Shown here piece after piece: positions 15,011 through 24,741 of a stretch of DNA of 64,000 nt; the first letter of the stretch is position 1, and each line of letters begins with the position of its first letter. The notes under the pieces were generated by a model, which was given only the letters and a program-made list of their open reading frames with translations, searched no databases and had not been told where the DNA came from. This DNA comes from Verrucomicrobiia bacterium. GTDB taxonomy: Bacteria; Verrucomicrobiota; Verrucomicrobiia; Limisphaerales; JAEYXS01. Location: contig DASWYF010000010.1 in assembly GCA_036405135.1 (NCBI GenBank), forward strand, positions 124,001 to 188,000. Reading direction: 5' to 3'. The position numbers and the translations under genes were made by a program.

Positions 15011-17770
15011 CTACCTCTTCTGGCCCGCCGGTGCAAACGGCTTCTCCACCAACGCCTTCATAAACCTCCCCGTATGCGATCCCTTCACCTTCGCCACGGC
15101 CTCTGGTGTCCCCGCCGCGATGATCGTGCCACCACCCGCACCGCCCTCCGGTCCCATATCGATCACCCAATCCGCCTCTGCGATGAGATCCAAGTTATGC
15201 TCGATCACCACCACCGTATTACCCGCTTCCACAAGCCGTTGAATGACTTCGACGAGCTTCTGCACATCCGCCATGTGCAGCCCGATCGTCGGTTCTTCGA
15301 GAATGAAGATCGCCGGTTTGATATTCATCTGCCGGATCGTCTTCAGCTCGATCTGCTCGCCCTTCAAACCCGTGAGCAGATGTGTCACCAGTTTCACGCG
15401 TTGCGCCTCGCCGCCGCTGAGCGTCGGACTCGTCTGTCCTAAGCGTAAGTAGTCCAGTCCCGTATCGCGCAAGGCCTCCAGCGGACGCCGTATCTTCGGC
15501 AACGCCGCGAAAAACTCGATCCCCTCCGCCACGCTCAGGTCCAGCACCTGCGCGATGTTCTTGCCTGCGTATTCGATGTCCAACGTCTCGCGATTGAACC
15601 GCGTGCCATTGCACGACTCACACTTCACATACGCAGGCGGCAGAAAATTCATCTCCAGCTTGATCGTGCCCGCGCCTTCGCACACCGGGCAACGCCCTTG
15701 ATTGCTGTTGAACGAAAACCGGCTGCTGCTGTAACCGCGCAACTTCGACTCCGGCAGATTCGAGAACAGCGTGCGGATATCATCGAAGAAGCCCGCATAC
15801 GTTGCCGGTGTGGAGCGCGGCGTGCGCCCGATCGGCGATTGATTCACCTCATGCACCGCACTCAATAAATCTGTGCCCGTCAGATTCTCATTCTTCTTCC
15901 CCTTGCGACCAACTGCCCCTTCCAGCGCAGGTAACAAACACTCACGCACCAGCGTGCTCTTGCCCGACCCGCTCACGCCCGTCACCACCACAAAACGCCC
16001 CAGCGGAATCTCCAGCGTCACGTCCTTCAGATTATTCGTCGTCGCCCCACGCAACGTCAGCCATTGCGTTCCCACCTCTTCACTCGCTTCGGTTTTCTTC
16101 GTTTTCTTCGCTGAAACTTTCTTCGGAGCCGTCACCACTCGTCGCTCACCGCGCGTCGGATACTTCTTCGTCTCCAGATGCGCCAGCGATTTGCCCGTCA
16201 GCGAATCTTTATGCTTCAGCAATTCCGGCAACGTCCCGTGCGCCATCACCTGGCCACCCTTCACGCCTGCACCGGGGCCGAGATCGATGATGTAATCCGC
16301 GCGCCGCATCGTGTCCTCGTCATGCTCCACGACGACGAGCGAGTTCCCGCGCGAACGCAACTTCTGCAATGCATCCAGCAACTGCTCATTATCCCGCGCA
16401 TGCAAGCCGATCGTCGGCTCATCAAGGATATAAAGCACGCCACTGAGATTTGACCCGAGTTGCGCTGCGAGACGAATACGTTGCGATTCACCGCCCGAAA
16501 GCGTCGTCACACTGCGGCTCAGTTGCAGATAGCCGAGCCCCACTTCATTGAGGAAACGCATGCGTTCGCGGATCTCTGGGAGAATATCCCGCGCCACCTC
16601 CGCCTCGCGCCCGCTCACCTGCAACCCATTGAAATACTCTGAGGCTTGGGCCACGGACATTGCACCGATGTCATCAATCGTCTGCCCTGCGAGCTTCTTC
16701 TTACCTTTCGTCGCTGCTGGCAATCCGCCCAAGATCAACCGCACCGCGCGTGCCAAGGGATTCAATCTCGCCCCTTTGCACTCCGGGCAAATCTCGCGCT
16801 TGCCTTCCTGCCAGCCGAACCACGATTCCTCAATCGCATCCGCCCTCGCACCGCGTTCTGCATCTGGTAGATAAAATGTTTCCCCGAACCCGCGACACGT
16901 CGGGCACCAACCGCGAGAAGAGTTGTAGCTGAAAAATTTCGGATCAAGTATCTCGAAGGACTTGCCGCATCCGCTGCACGACCGCGAAGTGGAATGCACC
17001 GTCGTCACCCCATGATTATCCAGCGCGAGCAGCACACCCTTACCGATGTTCAACGCCTCATCCACCACTTGCTGCGCCGTCTTGCCCGTCTGCTTCGCAC
17101 GCGGTTTCTTCTCCATCACGCCGATGACGATTTCCACGTCATGCTCCTTGAAGCGATCCAACCGTAGCCGTTCGCTTGTGGAGTAGATCTTCCCGTCCGC
17201 CCGGATCTCCGCGTAACCATGCTTCGCCGCCCACTCCGCCACTTCCGTATGAAAACCTTTACGATTCCGCACCACCGGCGCGAGCAGCAGCAGATCGCCG
17301 CGCTCCTTCATCTGTTCCTGGAGCCGTGCACCCAGTTCATCGCGTGTTTGCGATTCCACCGGTATCTGGCAGTCCGGGCAATACTGCGTGCCCAGCCGGG
17401 CGAAGAGCAATCGGATGAAATGATAGATCTCCGTCACCGTCGCCACTGTGCTCTTGCCGCCGCCGCTCGAATTCCGTTGCTCAATGCTCACCGTCGGCGG
17501 AATGCCCGCGATGAGATCCACATCCGGCCGCGAAAGCTGCTCCACGAATTGCCGCGCATACGCGTTCATGGAATCGAGGAAACGCCGTTGCCCTTCGGCA
17601 AAGAGGATGTCAAACGCCAGCGTGCTCTTGCCCGATCCGCTTACGCCCGTCAGCACCACGAACTTCCCGCGCGGGATCGTCACCGTCAGATTCTTCAGGT
17701 TATGCTCGCGCGCCCCCTGGATGAGGATGCCGTCCTGTCCCGCCACCGTTATGTCCGTCTCGTTCAACAC
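15011..17770 (-). CDS. uvrA: UvrA-family excinuclease ATPase subunit, possible divergent paralogue
   Basis: The 919-residue protein has two ABC ATPase halves as in UvrA, the damage-recognition subunit of nucleotide excision repair. Seen: Walker A GVSGSGKSTL in both halves, zinc-module cysteines CSGCGKSF...CPTCRGFG and CPVCEGAG...CESCNGTR, ABC signatures LSGGESQRIRL and LSGGEAQRVKL, and first-half Walker B LDEPTIGLH. The second half reads LEEPTIGLHMADV: Glu replaces the Walker B Asp and about 13 residues separate it unusually far from the signature. That pattern suggests a UvrA subclade other than the housekeeping copy. It leads a probable uvrA-Uma2-HAD operon. Start is ATG 17770 (MLNETDITVAGQDGILIQGAREHNL). 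No uvrB or uvrC is in the window. Confidence 0.88.
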   Translation of the reverse strand: MLNETDITVAGQDGILIQGAREHNLKNLTVTIPRGKFVVLTGVSGSGKSTLAFDILFAEGQRRFLDSMNAYARQFVEQLSRPDVDLIAGIPPTVSIEQRNSSGGGKSTVATVTEIYHFIRLLFARLGTQYCPDCQIPVESQTRDELGARLQEQMKERGDLLLLAPVVRNRKGFHTEVAEWAAKHGYAEIRADGKIYSTSERLRLDRFKEHDVEIVIGVMEKKPRAKQTGKTAQQVVDEALNIGKGVLLALDNHGVTTVHSTSRSCSGCGKSFEILDPKFFSYNSSRGWCPTCRGFGETFYLPDAERGARADAIEESWFGWQEGKREICPECKGARLNPLARAVRLILGGLPAATKGKKKLAGQTIDDIGAMSVAQASEYFNGLQVSGREAEVARDILPEIRERMRFLNEVGLGYLQLSRSVTTLSGGESQRIRLAAQLGSNLSGVLYILDEPTIGLHARDNEQLLDALQKLRSRGNSLVVVEHDEDTMRRADYIIDLGPGAGVKGGQVMAHGTLPELLKHKDSLTGKSLAHLETKKYPTRGERRVVTAPKKVSAKKTKKTEASEEVGTQWLTLRGATTNNLKDVTLEIPLGRFVVVTGVSGSGKSTLVRECLLPALEGAVGRKGKKNENLTGTDLLSAVHEVNQSPIGRTPRSTPATYAGFFDDIRTLFSNLPESKLRGYSSSRFSFNSNQGRCPVCEGAGTIKLEMNFLPPAYVKCESCNGTRFNRETLDIEYAGKNIAQVLDLSVAEGIEFFAALPKIRRPLEALRDTGLDYLRLGQTSPTLSGGEAQRVKLVTHLLTGLKGEQIELKTIRQMNIKPAIFILEEPTIGLHMADVQKLVEVIQRLVEAGNTVVVIEHNLDLIAEADWVIDMGPEGGAGGGTIIAAGTPEAVAKVKGSHTGRFMKALVEKPFAPAGQKR

Positions 17771-18519
17771 AGCTAGAGTATTATCATGGGTTGTTCAGTA
17801 TGCAAAAAGTACCTCAAAGGAAAATGTCGTAATCGTCCTGAACCCCGTGCCGCTAGGTCGGGGCGAACTCGGTTGTTTACGTTAAATCGTTAAGACGTTC
17901 CATCGTTGAATCGTTCCCACGATTCACGCCTTTCAACCATTGTAACGAATTTCGCATTGCCTCTCCTTTGTGATTACGGACGCCCATTGGTTTCATCCGC
18001 ACGAATATCCTCCCATTTCGTCCACCCTTTTTCAAAAGATTTATCTGTCAAACCGCCCCTAAATTCTTGAACAAAAACTGCGCCATCGCTGTCGTAATTT
18101 TGTGCGCAAAACTGACCCACCTTGCTGCGCCATTTTGACCCAAATCCACCCCTCTGAGACACCTTGCCTCAGTGTCCCACTTAGGGTGGAGCGTGCCCGT
18201 CCTCGGGCACAGCCACATTCATAAGCAAAGGCAGTCCAGTTTCGCTCCGAAGCCCCCCGGCCCAGCGGGCGAAAGAAAATAGCCCCGCGATTCATCGTGG
18301 GGTAGCGCGGAGTAAGAGAAACCAGTCCCGTCAGGGACGACAGAACGCACCATTACAAACCTCCCCAGTCCCAGCGGGACGACTCGATGGTAGCCGTGGC
18401 GTAAGCCCGCCCAAAGCGGGCGCAACCCACGGACTAAGCCCCACAAAAAACTCCGTCACGTAGTGACGCGCTGAACTGTGAAAGTTGCCTGCGTCAGCGC
18501 GGTATGCTAAATTTTCCTC
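17771..18519. other. Gene-free 750-base gap rich in small hairpins
   Basis: No convincing gene is visible. Bases 17880-17935 hold a CGTT/CGATT word series. From 18195 to 18480 there is a string of short palindromes: GTGCCCGTCCTCGGGCAC, CCCCGCGATTCATCGTGGGG, GTCCCGTCAGGGAC, GTCCCAGCGGGAC, GCCCGCCCAAAGCGGGC and GTCACGTAGTGAC. This cluster resembles composite intergenic repeats. Short frames within it have no protein character. Confidence 0.6.
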
Positions 18520-18861
18520 ATGCCCAAGGGCACGCCAGCATCACTACCAGAGCAATTGTCCGCTGGTGCCTTAGGCGTGGTGATACTAGTTTGGATGTTT
18601 GGTTCCTGCCTCTGCGGCCATTTCGACGCTTACGGTTTACTTGGTACAGTCCCCGGTGCGATCTTGGCCTGGACCGGCCTGGTGAAAAATCAATCTCCCC
18701 ACCTCATCACCCGTTGTGGCCTTGGTTTTGTGGCGATCACCACCACCTTCCTGCTGCTCAAAGTCATCACGGATGTGATGTGGACCGGTCATGAACCCAT
18801 GTTCACCCAGCCACCTTGGATCGAACGCTGGATCTATTGGCGGGAGATAACGGGGTTTTGA
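18520..18861 (+). CDS. Small hypothetical membrane protein
   Basis: A 113-residue protein with three hydrophobic segments (about 14-33, 38-55, 66-90) and a short polar tail ending PPWIERWIYWREITGF. I do not recognise the family. The ATG has only a weak upstream purine stretch. It stands alone after a repeat-rich gap; the next gene starts 166 bases downstream in the same direction. Hydrophobicity and codon use look genuine, but coding status rests on composition only. Confidence 0.5.
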   Translation: MPKGTPASLPEQLSAGALGVVILVWMFGSCLCGHFDAYGLLGTVPGAILAWTGLVKNQSPHLITRCGLGFVAITTTFLLLKVITDVMWTGHEPMFTQPPWIERWIYWREITGF

Positions 18862-19027
18862 TTATCTGAAGATAATGAGGAAATTTGGTAGACTCGCCAG
18901 CACAGCACAATTTTGGAATGCATGCTTCCGTGCGGTCTTGATACCCGGTCTTTTTCAGACAATCATATCCCCAAGAGCGGTCGTTAAGCGAGGTCTGCCA
19001 CGGTCGTCCCGTGACGTTTGAATTGAA

Positions 19028-19498
19028 GTGAAGCAACAAATCTCCATATCTGAGTTTGAGCCTGTCCTCACCATGACAGATTATTACGACGGTCCACGAG
19101 GTGGCATAGCACTGTTTCATGGAAAGCCGCATTTATATGAGTCTAAATTCTTAGATTTCGAACGGAATGCTGAGGGAGAATACTTAGAGGAAGACCACTA
19201 TTACCTGACTCTGATTGATGATACGGTTTTGCAACTGGCTTTGGAGGATTGGGAGATTTGGCTGCGTTGGGAAGCAGCATTTCACGCCGGGTTGACAGAT
19301 ACCAGCACACATCCGGCTCTTCCTCCTGATAGGTCTCGGCATGAAATCCTAAAGCCGCTCCTGTCTAGTGCCCTACTGACAAAAAAAGACGACGCTATTG
19401 TCGCCAAAGCAGAGTTTAGGGCGATTCCCAATAGTCGGCCTGAGGGATGTTTTCTCAAACTTGAAGTCGCATGGACTACGATCAGTCGGATTACGTAA
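19028..19498 (+). CDS. Hypothetical soluble protein
   Basis: A 156-residue protein starting at a GTG. It is acidic and aromatic-rich (FEPVLTMTDYYDGPRGGIALFHGKPHLYES...LALEDWEIWLRWEAAFHAG), followed by a polar middle and a beta-rich end. I do not recognise a domain with confidence. The YYDGPRxGxAxFxGxPHxYES and DWxIWxRWExAFxxG patterns look like a conserved family. Its lower GC content differs from that of neighbouring genes. The GNAT acetyltransferase gene begins 9 bases after its stop, so the two may be cotranscribed. Confidence 0.6.
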   Translation: MKQQISISEFEPVLTMTDYYDGPRGGIALFHGKPHLYESKFLDFERNAEGEYLEEDHYYLTLIDDTVLQLALEDWEIWLRWEAAFHAGLTDTSTHPALPPDRSRHEILKPLLSSALLTKKDDAIVAKAEFRAIPNSRPEGCFLKLEVAWTTISRIT

Positions 19499-19507
19499 AT
19501 CTATTTC

Positions 19508-19954
19508 ATGCCCACCACCATCCGCCCCGCCACTCCTTCAGACACCGACGAGATCAGCGCCATCCTCACCGAGGCGGCGCAATGGTTGGCGCATACGGGC
19601 CGCTTGATGTGGCGTGATAACGAACTGGCACCCGAACGCATCGCGGCAGATGTAGCGGATGGCTTGTTCGTGATCGCTGAACGGGACGGTATTGCCGCAG
19701 GCACCATGAAGTATCAATTGGAAGATCCGCTCTTCTGGCCGGATGTTCCCACGGGTGAAGCCGGTTACATGCATCGAGTGGCAGTGCGACGCCAGTTCGC
19801 CGGTGGAGAAGTGTCACTGGATTTGTTTCATTGGGCACTTTGGAAAACCGCTGACCTAAACCTCCGCTACCTCCGCCTCGATTGCGAAGCCTCCCGCCCC
19901 AAGCTGCGTGCCGTTTACGAAAAGTTCGGCTTCAAAAATCGAACATCCTGTTAA
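19508..19954 (+). CDS. GNAT-family N-acetyltransferase
   Basis: A 148-residue GCN5-related acetyltransferase: N-terminal TIRPATPSDTDEISAILTEAAQWL, then MKYQLEDPLFWPD, then GYMHRVAVRRQFAGGEVSLDLFHWAL with the acetyl-CoA pyrophosphate-binding loop in degenerate form, and LRLDCEASRPKLRAVYEKFGF at the end. The loop RRQFAGGEVS departs from the usual R/QxxGxG/A, so CoA binding should be considered likely but not certain. Substrate unknown. It follows the preceding hypothetical gene by 9 bases. Confidence 0.82.
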   Translation: MPTTIRPATPSDTDEISAILTEAAQWLAHTGRLMWRDNELAPERIAADVADGLFVIAERDGIAAGTMKYQLEDPLFWPDVPTGEAGYMHRVAVRRQFAGGEVSLDLFHWALWKTADLNLRYLRLDCEASRPKLRAVYEKFGFKNRTSC

Positions 19955-20125
19955 GCTCGCCAAGTTCCCCGTCATCGGTATCCACTGTCATAACCTAGTA
20001 TGATGCGCTTATTCTTGTAAGTAATGAGGTTTGTCCGGTTGGTTTAGGCCAAGTGAAAACAGGTCGAGAATGAACATTTAGGTTTTCACCTGTCCGAAAA
20101 GTTGGCACTGTCTGGTCAACCGATA

Positions 20126-22591
20126 ATGAACAGGTCAATCCGCTTTTTTTTAGTCGTGATGGGCGTTGTTTTGGGGGCAGCGTTGTTTGGGATATTGACA
20201 CGCCCCATTGGTTTCCTTGCGGCTTTTTGGCCTGCGAATGCAGTCCTGCTCGGACTCTTCATCCGTAAGCCGCACCTTGCGGCTGTCCCTGGCTGGGTGG
20301 GGGCCATCACCGGATTTCTGCTGGCCGACCTGCTTACGGGCAGCCAGTTGCTCGTCACCGTGCTGCTCTCTTCGGCCAATTTGGCTACGGTGCTGGTTGG
20401 TTGCTTGCTCTATCACCGGTTAAGTGAGGAAGACCGGCGCTTGGAGCGGCCTGTTTCAGTTCTATATCTGCTGCTTATCTCTGCTGTAGCCTCGCTCGCT
20501 TCGGCCTTGGTGGGCTGTAGTGTGTCACCGATATTGTTTGGTAATTCGTGGTTGGATGGGCTGGATCATTGGTTTTCCACGGAGTTGGCCAATACGGTGG
20601 TGATCTTGCCCGTGATGTTGACGGCCAAGCGCAGTTGGATCATCGACCACCTTCGTCGCTTTTCCCACTACCGGTTAAAGGATGTAGCTCCGATTTTAGT
20701 TTTGCTGATATCAATCACGGCGGCTCATGTAGTAGGTGGACCGGGAGCGGTTGCTTTTCCGGAACCGGCGTTGCTGTGGTGTGCGGTCAGCTACGGAGTT
20801 TTCGCCAATGCCGTGCTTCTGCTGCTGGTTTCCGTGTGGGCCATGATGGCCGTTTCTTCCGGGGCATTGCATGTTCCCTTGTCCACTGATTACTTGGATT
20901 CCATCAACTCTGCCCGTTTGGGCATCATGTTCCTCGCCTTGGGACCGTTGACCGTGGCCAGTATCAATGCCGCGCGTAATCGCTTGCTGGAACGGGAACG
21001 CCAGACCGCAAAGGATCTGGCGCAAGCACTGGCCGCAGCAGAAGCCGCCAAACATGCGAAGAGTGAGTTTCTCGCCACGATGAGCCATGAGATCCGCACT
21101 CCCATGAATGGCATAGTGGGCATGTCGAACATGCTCGTGGAAACGCTGCTCAATGCCGATCAGCAGGAGATGGCGCGCGTGGTGAAGCAGAGCGCCACCA
21201 GCCTGCTCACCATCATCAATGACATCCTCGATGTCTCGCGCATGGAGGCGGGCAAACTGGCTATCACGCCGATCGCTTTTCGTGCCGGTCAATTGGTCAC
21301 AGAAAGCCTCGCCGTGCTGGCACCGGTCGCCGACGCCAAGAAATTGCGTCTCTCCATCTCGATTGATCCCGCGCTGAACACGACCTTATGGGGAGATGAC
21401 AGCCGCATCCGCCAGGTGCTGCTGAATCTCACGGGGAACGCCATAAAATTCACCGCTCAAGGTGTTGTGGCAGTGACGGCGCAAAGAACTGGTGGAACGG
21501 CAACGCACACTGCGCTTCGCATCACGGTGAAGGATACCGGCATCGGTATCCCTGACGCGGTGCAGGCAAAATTATTTCAGCCCTTTGAGCAGGCAGATGG
21601 CAGTGTCACCCGCAAGTTTGGCGGCACGGGTCTGGGGCTTTCCATCTCGCGACGGCTCGTTGAATTGATGGGTGGCCAGATCGGCTTCAACAGCACTCCG
21701 GGCAAGGGTTCTGAATTTTGGTTCACGTTGGAGTTGGAGAATCGCGCGGCTGTCAGCGCACCGCAAACCGCGCCTTTGTTTGCCAAGCCCACGTGTGCCC
21801 TTCGCTTGCTGGTAGTGGATGACAACGAGATCAATCAAGCAGTGGCCAAACGGCTGCTGGCCACCATGGGGCATGAGGCGGACATCGTGGGGGATGGCGA
21901 GATCGCACTCACGCATCTCACCCAGCGGGCCTATGATGCCGTGCTGATGGATTGCCTGATGCCAGGGATGGATGGCTATGAAACCACGCGCCGAATCCGC
22001 TCTGGACATCTGCCAGTTTTGAATCCCAAGATCCGTGTCATCGCCCTGACCGCCTCCGCCATGGCGGATGACCGGGAGCGGTGCTATCAGGCCGGGATGG
22101 ATGACTTCGTCAGCAAGCCTATCGGGTTTCAGGAAATTCAAGCGGCGCTGGAACGGGTGGGATTTGGTGTAACGGCAGCAGATCCGGCGTCGTCTCCAGC
22201 TGTGGAACCTGCGCTGGAATTACTGGATGGCAAAGTGATCAACGAGCTGTACAAGTTATCACGTGAGGACGAGCCTTCATTGGTTCATCATCTCCTTAAA
22301 TTATTTATCCAGACGGTACCTGAAAAGCTCGAACAACTCGGTTGTGCGATGTCTTCACGAGATGCCGACAATGTTCACAAGATCGCCCACTTGGTGGCCG
22401 GGAGCAGCGTCACCGTGGGAGCGAGACCGATGGCCAGACTGCTCAAAGAGATAGAAGTCGCGGTCAAAAACAACCATTGGTCCCTGGCGGAAAGATGCCT
22501 CGGCGATCTCAAAAGCACATGGTCGCTGACCTATAAACGCATCCTGGCCGAAATGACTCCCTCAAATGAAAATACTGAGCGTAGAAGATAA
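20126..22591 (+). CDS. MASE1 hybrid sensor histidine kinase with receiver and Hpt-like domains
   Basis: The 821-residue inner-membrane sensor opens with a MASE1-type membrane domain of about eight helices (about 1-290), then a coiled linker, HisKA ([11 protein letters not shown], phospho-His about 321), HATPase with DTGIGIP and [19 protein letters not shown], a receiver domain (VVDDNEIN; phospho-Asp about 607 in [12 protein letters not shown]) and a C-terminal Hpt-like domain with [14 protein letters not shown]. The usual Lys after the Hpt His (HxxKG) is replaced by Ala. The ATG at 20126 follows the MASE1 start; a TTG 24 bases earlier is less likely. Its stop codon overlaps the start of the response regulator gene, which is the probable phosphorelay output. 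Signal unknown. Confidence 0.9.
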   Translation: MNRSIRFFLVVMGVVLGAALFGILTRPIGFLAAFWPANAVLLGLFIRKPHLAAVPGWVGAITGFLLADLLTGSQLLVTVLLSSANLATVLVGCLLYHRLSEEDRRLERPVSVLYLLLISAVASLASALVGCSVSPILFGNSWLDGLDHWFSTELANTVVILPVMLTAKRSWIIDHLRRFSHYRLKDVAPILVLLISITAAHVVGGPGAVAFPEPALLWCAVSYGVFANAVLLLLVSVWAMMAVSSGALHVPLSTDYLDSINSARLGIMFLALGPLTVASINAARNRLLERERQTAKDLAQALAAAEAAKHAKSEFLATMSHEIRTPMNGIVGMSNMLVETLLNADQQEMARVVKQSATSLLTIINDILDVSRMEAGKLAITPIAFRAGQLVTESLAVLAPVADAKKLRLSISIDPALNTTLWGDDSRIRQVLLNLTGNAIKFTAQGVVAVTAQRTGGTATHTALRITVKDTGIGIPDAVQAKLFQPFEQADGSVTRKFGGTGLGLSISRRLVELMGGQIGFNSTPGKGSEFWFTLELENRAAVSAPQTAPLFAKPTCALRLLVVDDNEINQAVAKRLLATMGHEADIVGDGEIALTHLTQRAYDAVLMDCLMPGMDGYETTRRIRSGHLPVLNPKIRVIALTASAMADDRERCYQAGMDDFVSKPIGFQEIQAALERVGFGVTAADPASSPAVEPALELLDGKVINELYKLSREDEPSLVHHLLKLFIQTVPEKLEQLGCAMSSRDADNVHKIAHLVAGSSVTVGARPMARLLKEIEVAVKNNHWSLAERCLGDLKSTWSLTYKRILAEMTPSNENTERRR

Positions 22592-23132
22592 TCCGCTGGC
22601 GCAACTGGTCGTCGCCACCACCTTGAAATCACTGGGCCATGAGGTGGTGCAAACGGATGATGGCGAGGAAGCCTGGAACATCCTCGGGGCAGACCATGGC
22701 ATCCGTGCCGTAGTTTGCGACTGGCGCCTGCCCAGGCTGGATGGCCTGGATCTTTGCCGCCGTGTGCGCAAGGAAAGGAACGATTACATCAGTTTCATTC
22801 TGCTCACGCAGGAACATGCATTGCGGGAGAATCTTCAAGATGCCAGCGCTGCCGGAGTGGATAATTTCTTGAGCAAACCGGTGGATGCTTGCCAGTTGGA
22901 GCTGTGCTTGAATACCGCCGCCCGCGTGGTTGATTTTACTTCGGAGAACAAATCATCGTCGGGTCTGCTGCCCATCTGCAGCTATTGTAAAAAGATCCGG
23001 GATGGGAAAGACCGCTGGCATCAGATGGAGCATTATCTTTCCTGCGGATTCAATCTGCGCTTCAGCCACAGCATATGCCCGGTTTGCATGGACAAGCATG
23101 TTGAGCCTGAACTGAAGCGGCTGGGCATGTGA
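22566..23132 (+). CDS. Response regulator with Cys-rich C-terminal tail
   Basis: A 188-residue protein: receiver domain (about 1-120) with the acidic pocket VEDN, phospho-Asp52 in [11 protein letters not shown] and Lys in LSKPVDA, then a C-terminal module [23 protein letters not shown]...[13 protein letters not shown]. That tail matches the CxxCKKIRD...FSHGICPxC motif common at the ends of PAS and receiver proteins and probably binds zinc. No DNA-binding or enzymatic output is present, so it may work through protein contacts. The start codon lies 26 bases inside the histidine kinase gene, so the two are translationally coupled partners. Confidence 0.9.
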   Translation: MKILSVEDNPLAQLVVATTLKSLGHEVVQTDDGEEAWNILGADHGIRAVVCDWRLPRLDGLDLCRRVRKERNDYISFILLTQEHALRENLQDASAAGVDNFLSKPVDACQLELCLNTAARVVDFTSENKSSSGLLPICSYCKKIRDGKDRWHQMEHYLSCGFNLRFSHSICPVCMDKHVEPELKRLGM

Positions 23133-23200
23133 GATGGTCCGCCTGCGGCCCTTAAACTTATTTCTGGCGTAGCCGGCAGGAAGGTGCTTCAGTTTGCGCC

Positions 23201-24151
23201 ATGAAATCCCTCCTCCGTGCCTTGGGCGCTCTGGTTGCGTTGGCTTGTGTTTCGTTTTCCTCTCTGGCTTTGGCTGCGGACGTCGATCCATTTGATCAAT
23301 CTAAGGTGCCATTGGAAGTTGATACGACCGATACGAAGCTGACGAAGATCGTGTTGCTGGCGGGCACGCCGAGCAATAAATCGGGCCAGCATGAATACTT
23401 TGCAGGCTGCGCGCTGATGATGGATCTGCTGAAGCAGACGAAGGGTGTGCACGTGGTGATGGCGCGGGATGGCTGGCCGAAGAATGAGGCGATCTTCAAG
23501 AATGCGAAGGCGGTGGTTTACTTCGGCGACGGCGGTGGCAAGCAACCGTTTCTGGAACCGGCGAAGTGGAAGATCATTGAGGACCTCATGAAGGAGAAGG
23601 CGGGCTTGGTGCTGATGCATCAGGGTGTAGATTTCCCGATGGGACCGGAGAAAAACATCATGGGCTGGCTGGGCGGAATATTCCTGAAAGACATCGGATG
23701 CCGCGGGCATTGGGACATGGATTTTCCGGAGATCGGCAAGCATGCGGTGCTGGGCGGCGTGAAGCCGTTCAAACTGGCGGGCGATGGCTGGCTCTACAAT
23801 ATGCACTTCGCTGACAAAGGAGTGACACCTCTCTTGAGCGGGGCGGTGCCGGACAAGTCTCGTTCTTCGGCGGATGCGAAGAAGTATAACGGTCGCGCGG
23901 AGGTGATGGCTTGGGCGTATGAACGACCTGAGGGCGGTCGCGGGTTTGCCTTCACGGGTGCGGATTTGCACAAGAACTGGGCGGAAGAGAGCCAGCGCAA
24001 GCTGGTGGTGAACGGGATCTTGTGGTCGGCAGGATTGAAGATTCCGCAGGAGGGTGCGCCGGTGGCTTTTGATTCGGCGAATCTACAGCGGAATCTGGAT
24101 AAGAAGGATGCGCCTGCACCGGCGGCGAAGAAGGCGGCGGAGAAGAAGTGA
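23201..24151 (+). CDS. ThuA-like domain protein, secreted
   Basis: A 316-residue protein with a signal peptide (ALGALVALACVSFSSLALAAD, cut near 25), then a ThuA-like glutamine-amidotransferase-fold domain. Visible features: IVLLAGTPSNKSGQHEYFAGC, AVVYFGDGGGKQP, GLVLMHQGVDFP, GRAEVMAWAYERPEGGRGFAFTGADLHKNW. ThuA domains in Planctomycetota and Verrucomicrobiota are typically linked to sugar metabolism, but their reaction is uncertain. A short Ala/Pro/Lys-rich tail ends the chain. It is monocistronic, with the next plus-strand frame being very small. Confidence 0.87.
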   Translation: MKSLLRALGALVALACVSFSSLALAADVDPFDQSKVPLEVDTTDTKLTKIVLLAGTPSNKSGQHEYFAGCALMMDLLKQTKGVHVVMARDGWPKNEAIFKNAKAVVYFGDGGGKQPFLEPAKWKIIEDLMKEKAGLVLMHQGVDFPMGPEKNIMGWLGGIFLKDIGCRGHWDMDFPEIGKHAVLGGVKPFKLAGDGWLYNMHFADKGVTPLLSGAVPDKSRSSADAKKYNGRAEVMAWAYERPEGGRGFAFTGADLHKNWAEESQRKLVVNGILWSAGLKIPQEGAPVAFDSANLQRNLDKKDAPAPAAKKAAEKK

Positions 24152-24186
24152 TGTCTGTCAGTTACGTTGGTAAGAGAAAATTGTGT

Positions 24187-24300
24187 ATGACCATGGAGAG
24201 GATAAAAGCGGAGTTGGCGACTCTGTCAGATGATGAACTGAAGGAGATATTGAGGTTCCTGTCGGATTTGCGTGAACAGCATGAAAGACAGAAGGATTGA
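24187..24300 (+). CDS. Possible 37-residue small protein
   Basis: A short frame (MTMERIKAELATLSDDELKE...) predicts one amphipathic, highly charged helix or coiled coil. It lies 35 bases after the ThuA-like gene, in the same direction. Its length and helical pattern resemble small antitoxin-like helices, but no toxin gene follows. Evidence is only an open frame with protein-like composition. Confidence 0.3.
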   Translation: MTMERIKAELATLSDDELKEILRFLSDLREQHERQKD

Positions 24301-24346
24301 TCGCTTCGGTGACGAAAGCTGAACAAGAATACTTTGCAGTCTTAGG

Positions 24347-24712
24347 TCACGGTAAAACCACTTTTCCGGGTGGCACCGTCTCGATTTTGCCCAAGGGCGA
24401 AAGTTTCACCGCTGCTTCGGAATAGCTCAGCGATTTCCCATAGCTCACACCATACGTCACGGTTTTTTCGTGGGGTGTTTGGGTTGTTTCGGTGAAGGTA
24501 GTGGGTGAAGTGCTTTGCGTGCCGAAATTGTAATACCAGTTCTCAGCGCCATCGTTGCTGCGCTCGATGCGCAGAGGTGGACCGAACTTCGCGCGCAATT
24601 CCTCACGGGTCATGCCCACGCGCATCGGTGTGTCTATGACCAAGGGTTCGGAAGTGGTGGAACATCCGGTCACGAGAATCACAAGCAGGATTAGCGGAAG
24701 AATAGTTTTCAT
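24347..24712 (-). CDS. BamE/SmpA-like small lipoprotein
   Basis: A 121-residue lipoprotein: signal MKTILPLILLVILVTGCSTTSEP with lipidated Cys17, then MRVGMTREELRAKFGPPLRIERSNDGAENWYYNFGT, which is the SmpA/OmlA pattern (GM(T/S)xxEVxxxxGxP...W.Y). A polar tail follows. Such domains often sit in outer-membrane assembly proteins or as stand-alone lipoproteins of unknown role. The frame continues 65 residues upstream, but that part is basic and lacks protein character, so the ATG at 24712 is chosen. Confidence 0.72.
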   Translation of the reverse strand: MKTILPLILLVILVTGCSTTSEPLVIDTPMRVGMTREELRAKFGPPLRIERSNDGAENWYYNFGTQSTSPTTFTETTQTPHEKTVTYGVSYGKSLSYSEAAVKLSPLGKIETVPPGKVVLP

Positions 24713-24741
24713 GGGCTTAATTCCATTATACCACGCGCAAA

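Noticed and set aside
17974-18446. Short minus-strand frames (62-78 residues) in the gap downstream of the uvrA start
   Set aside because: They are overlapping, low-complexity and built on palindromic repeats.
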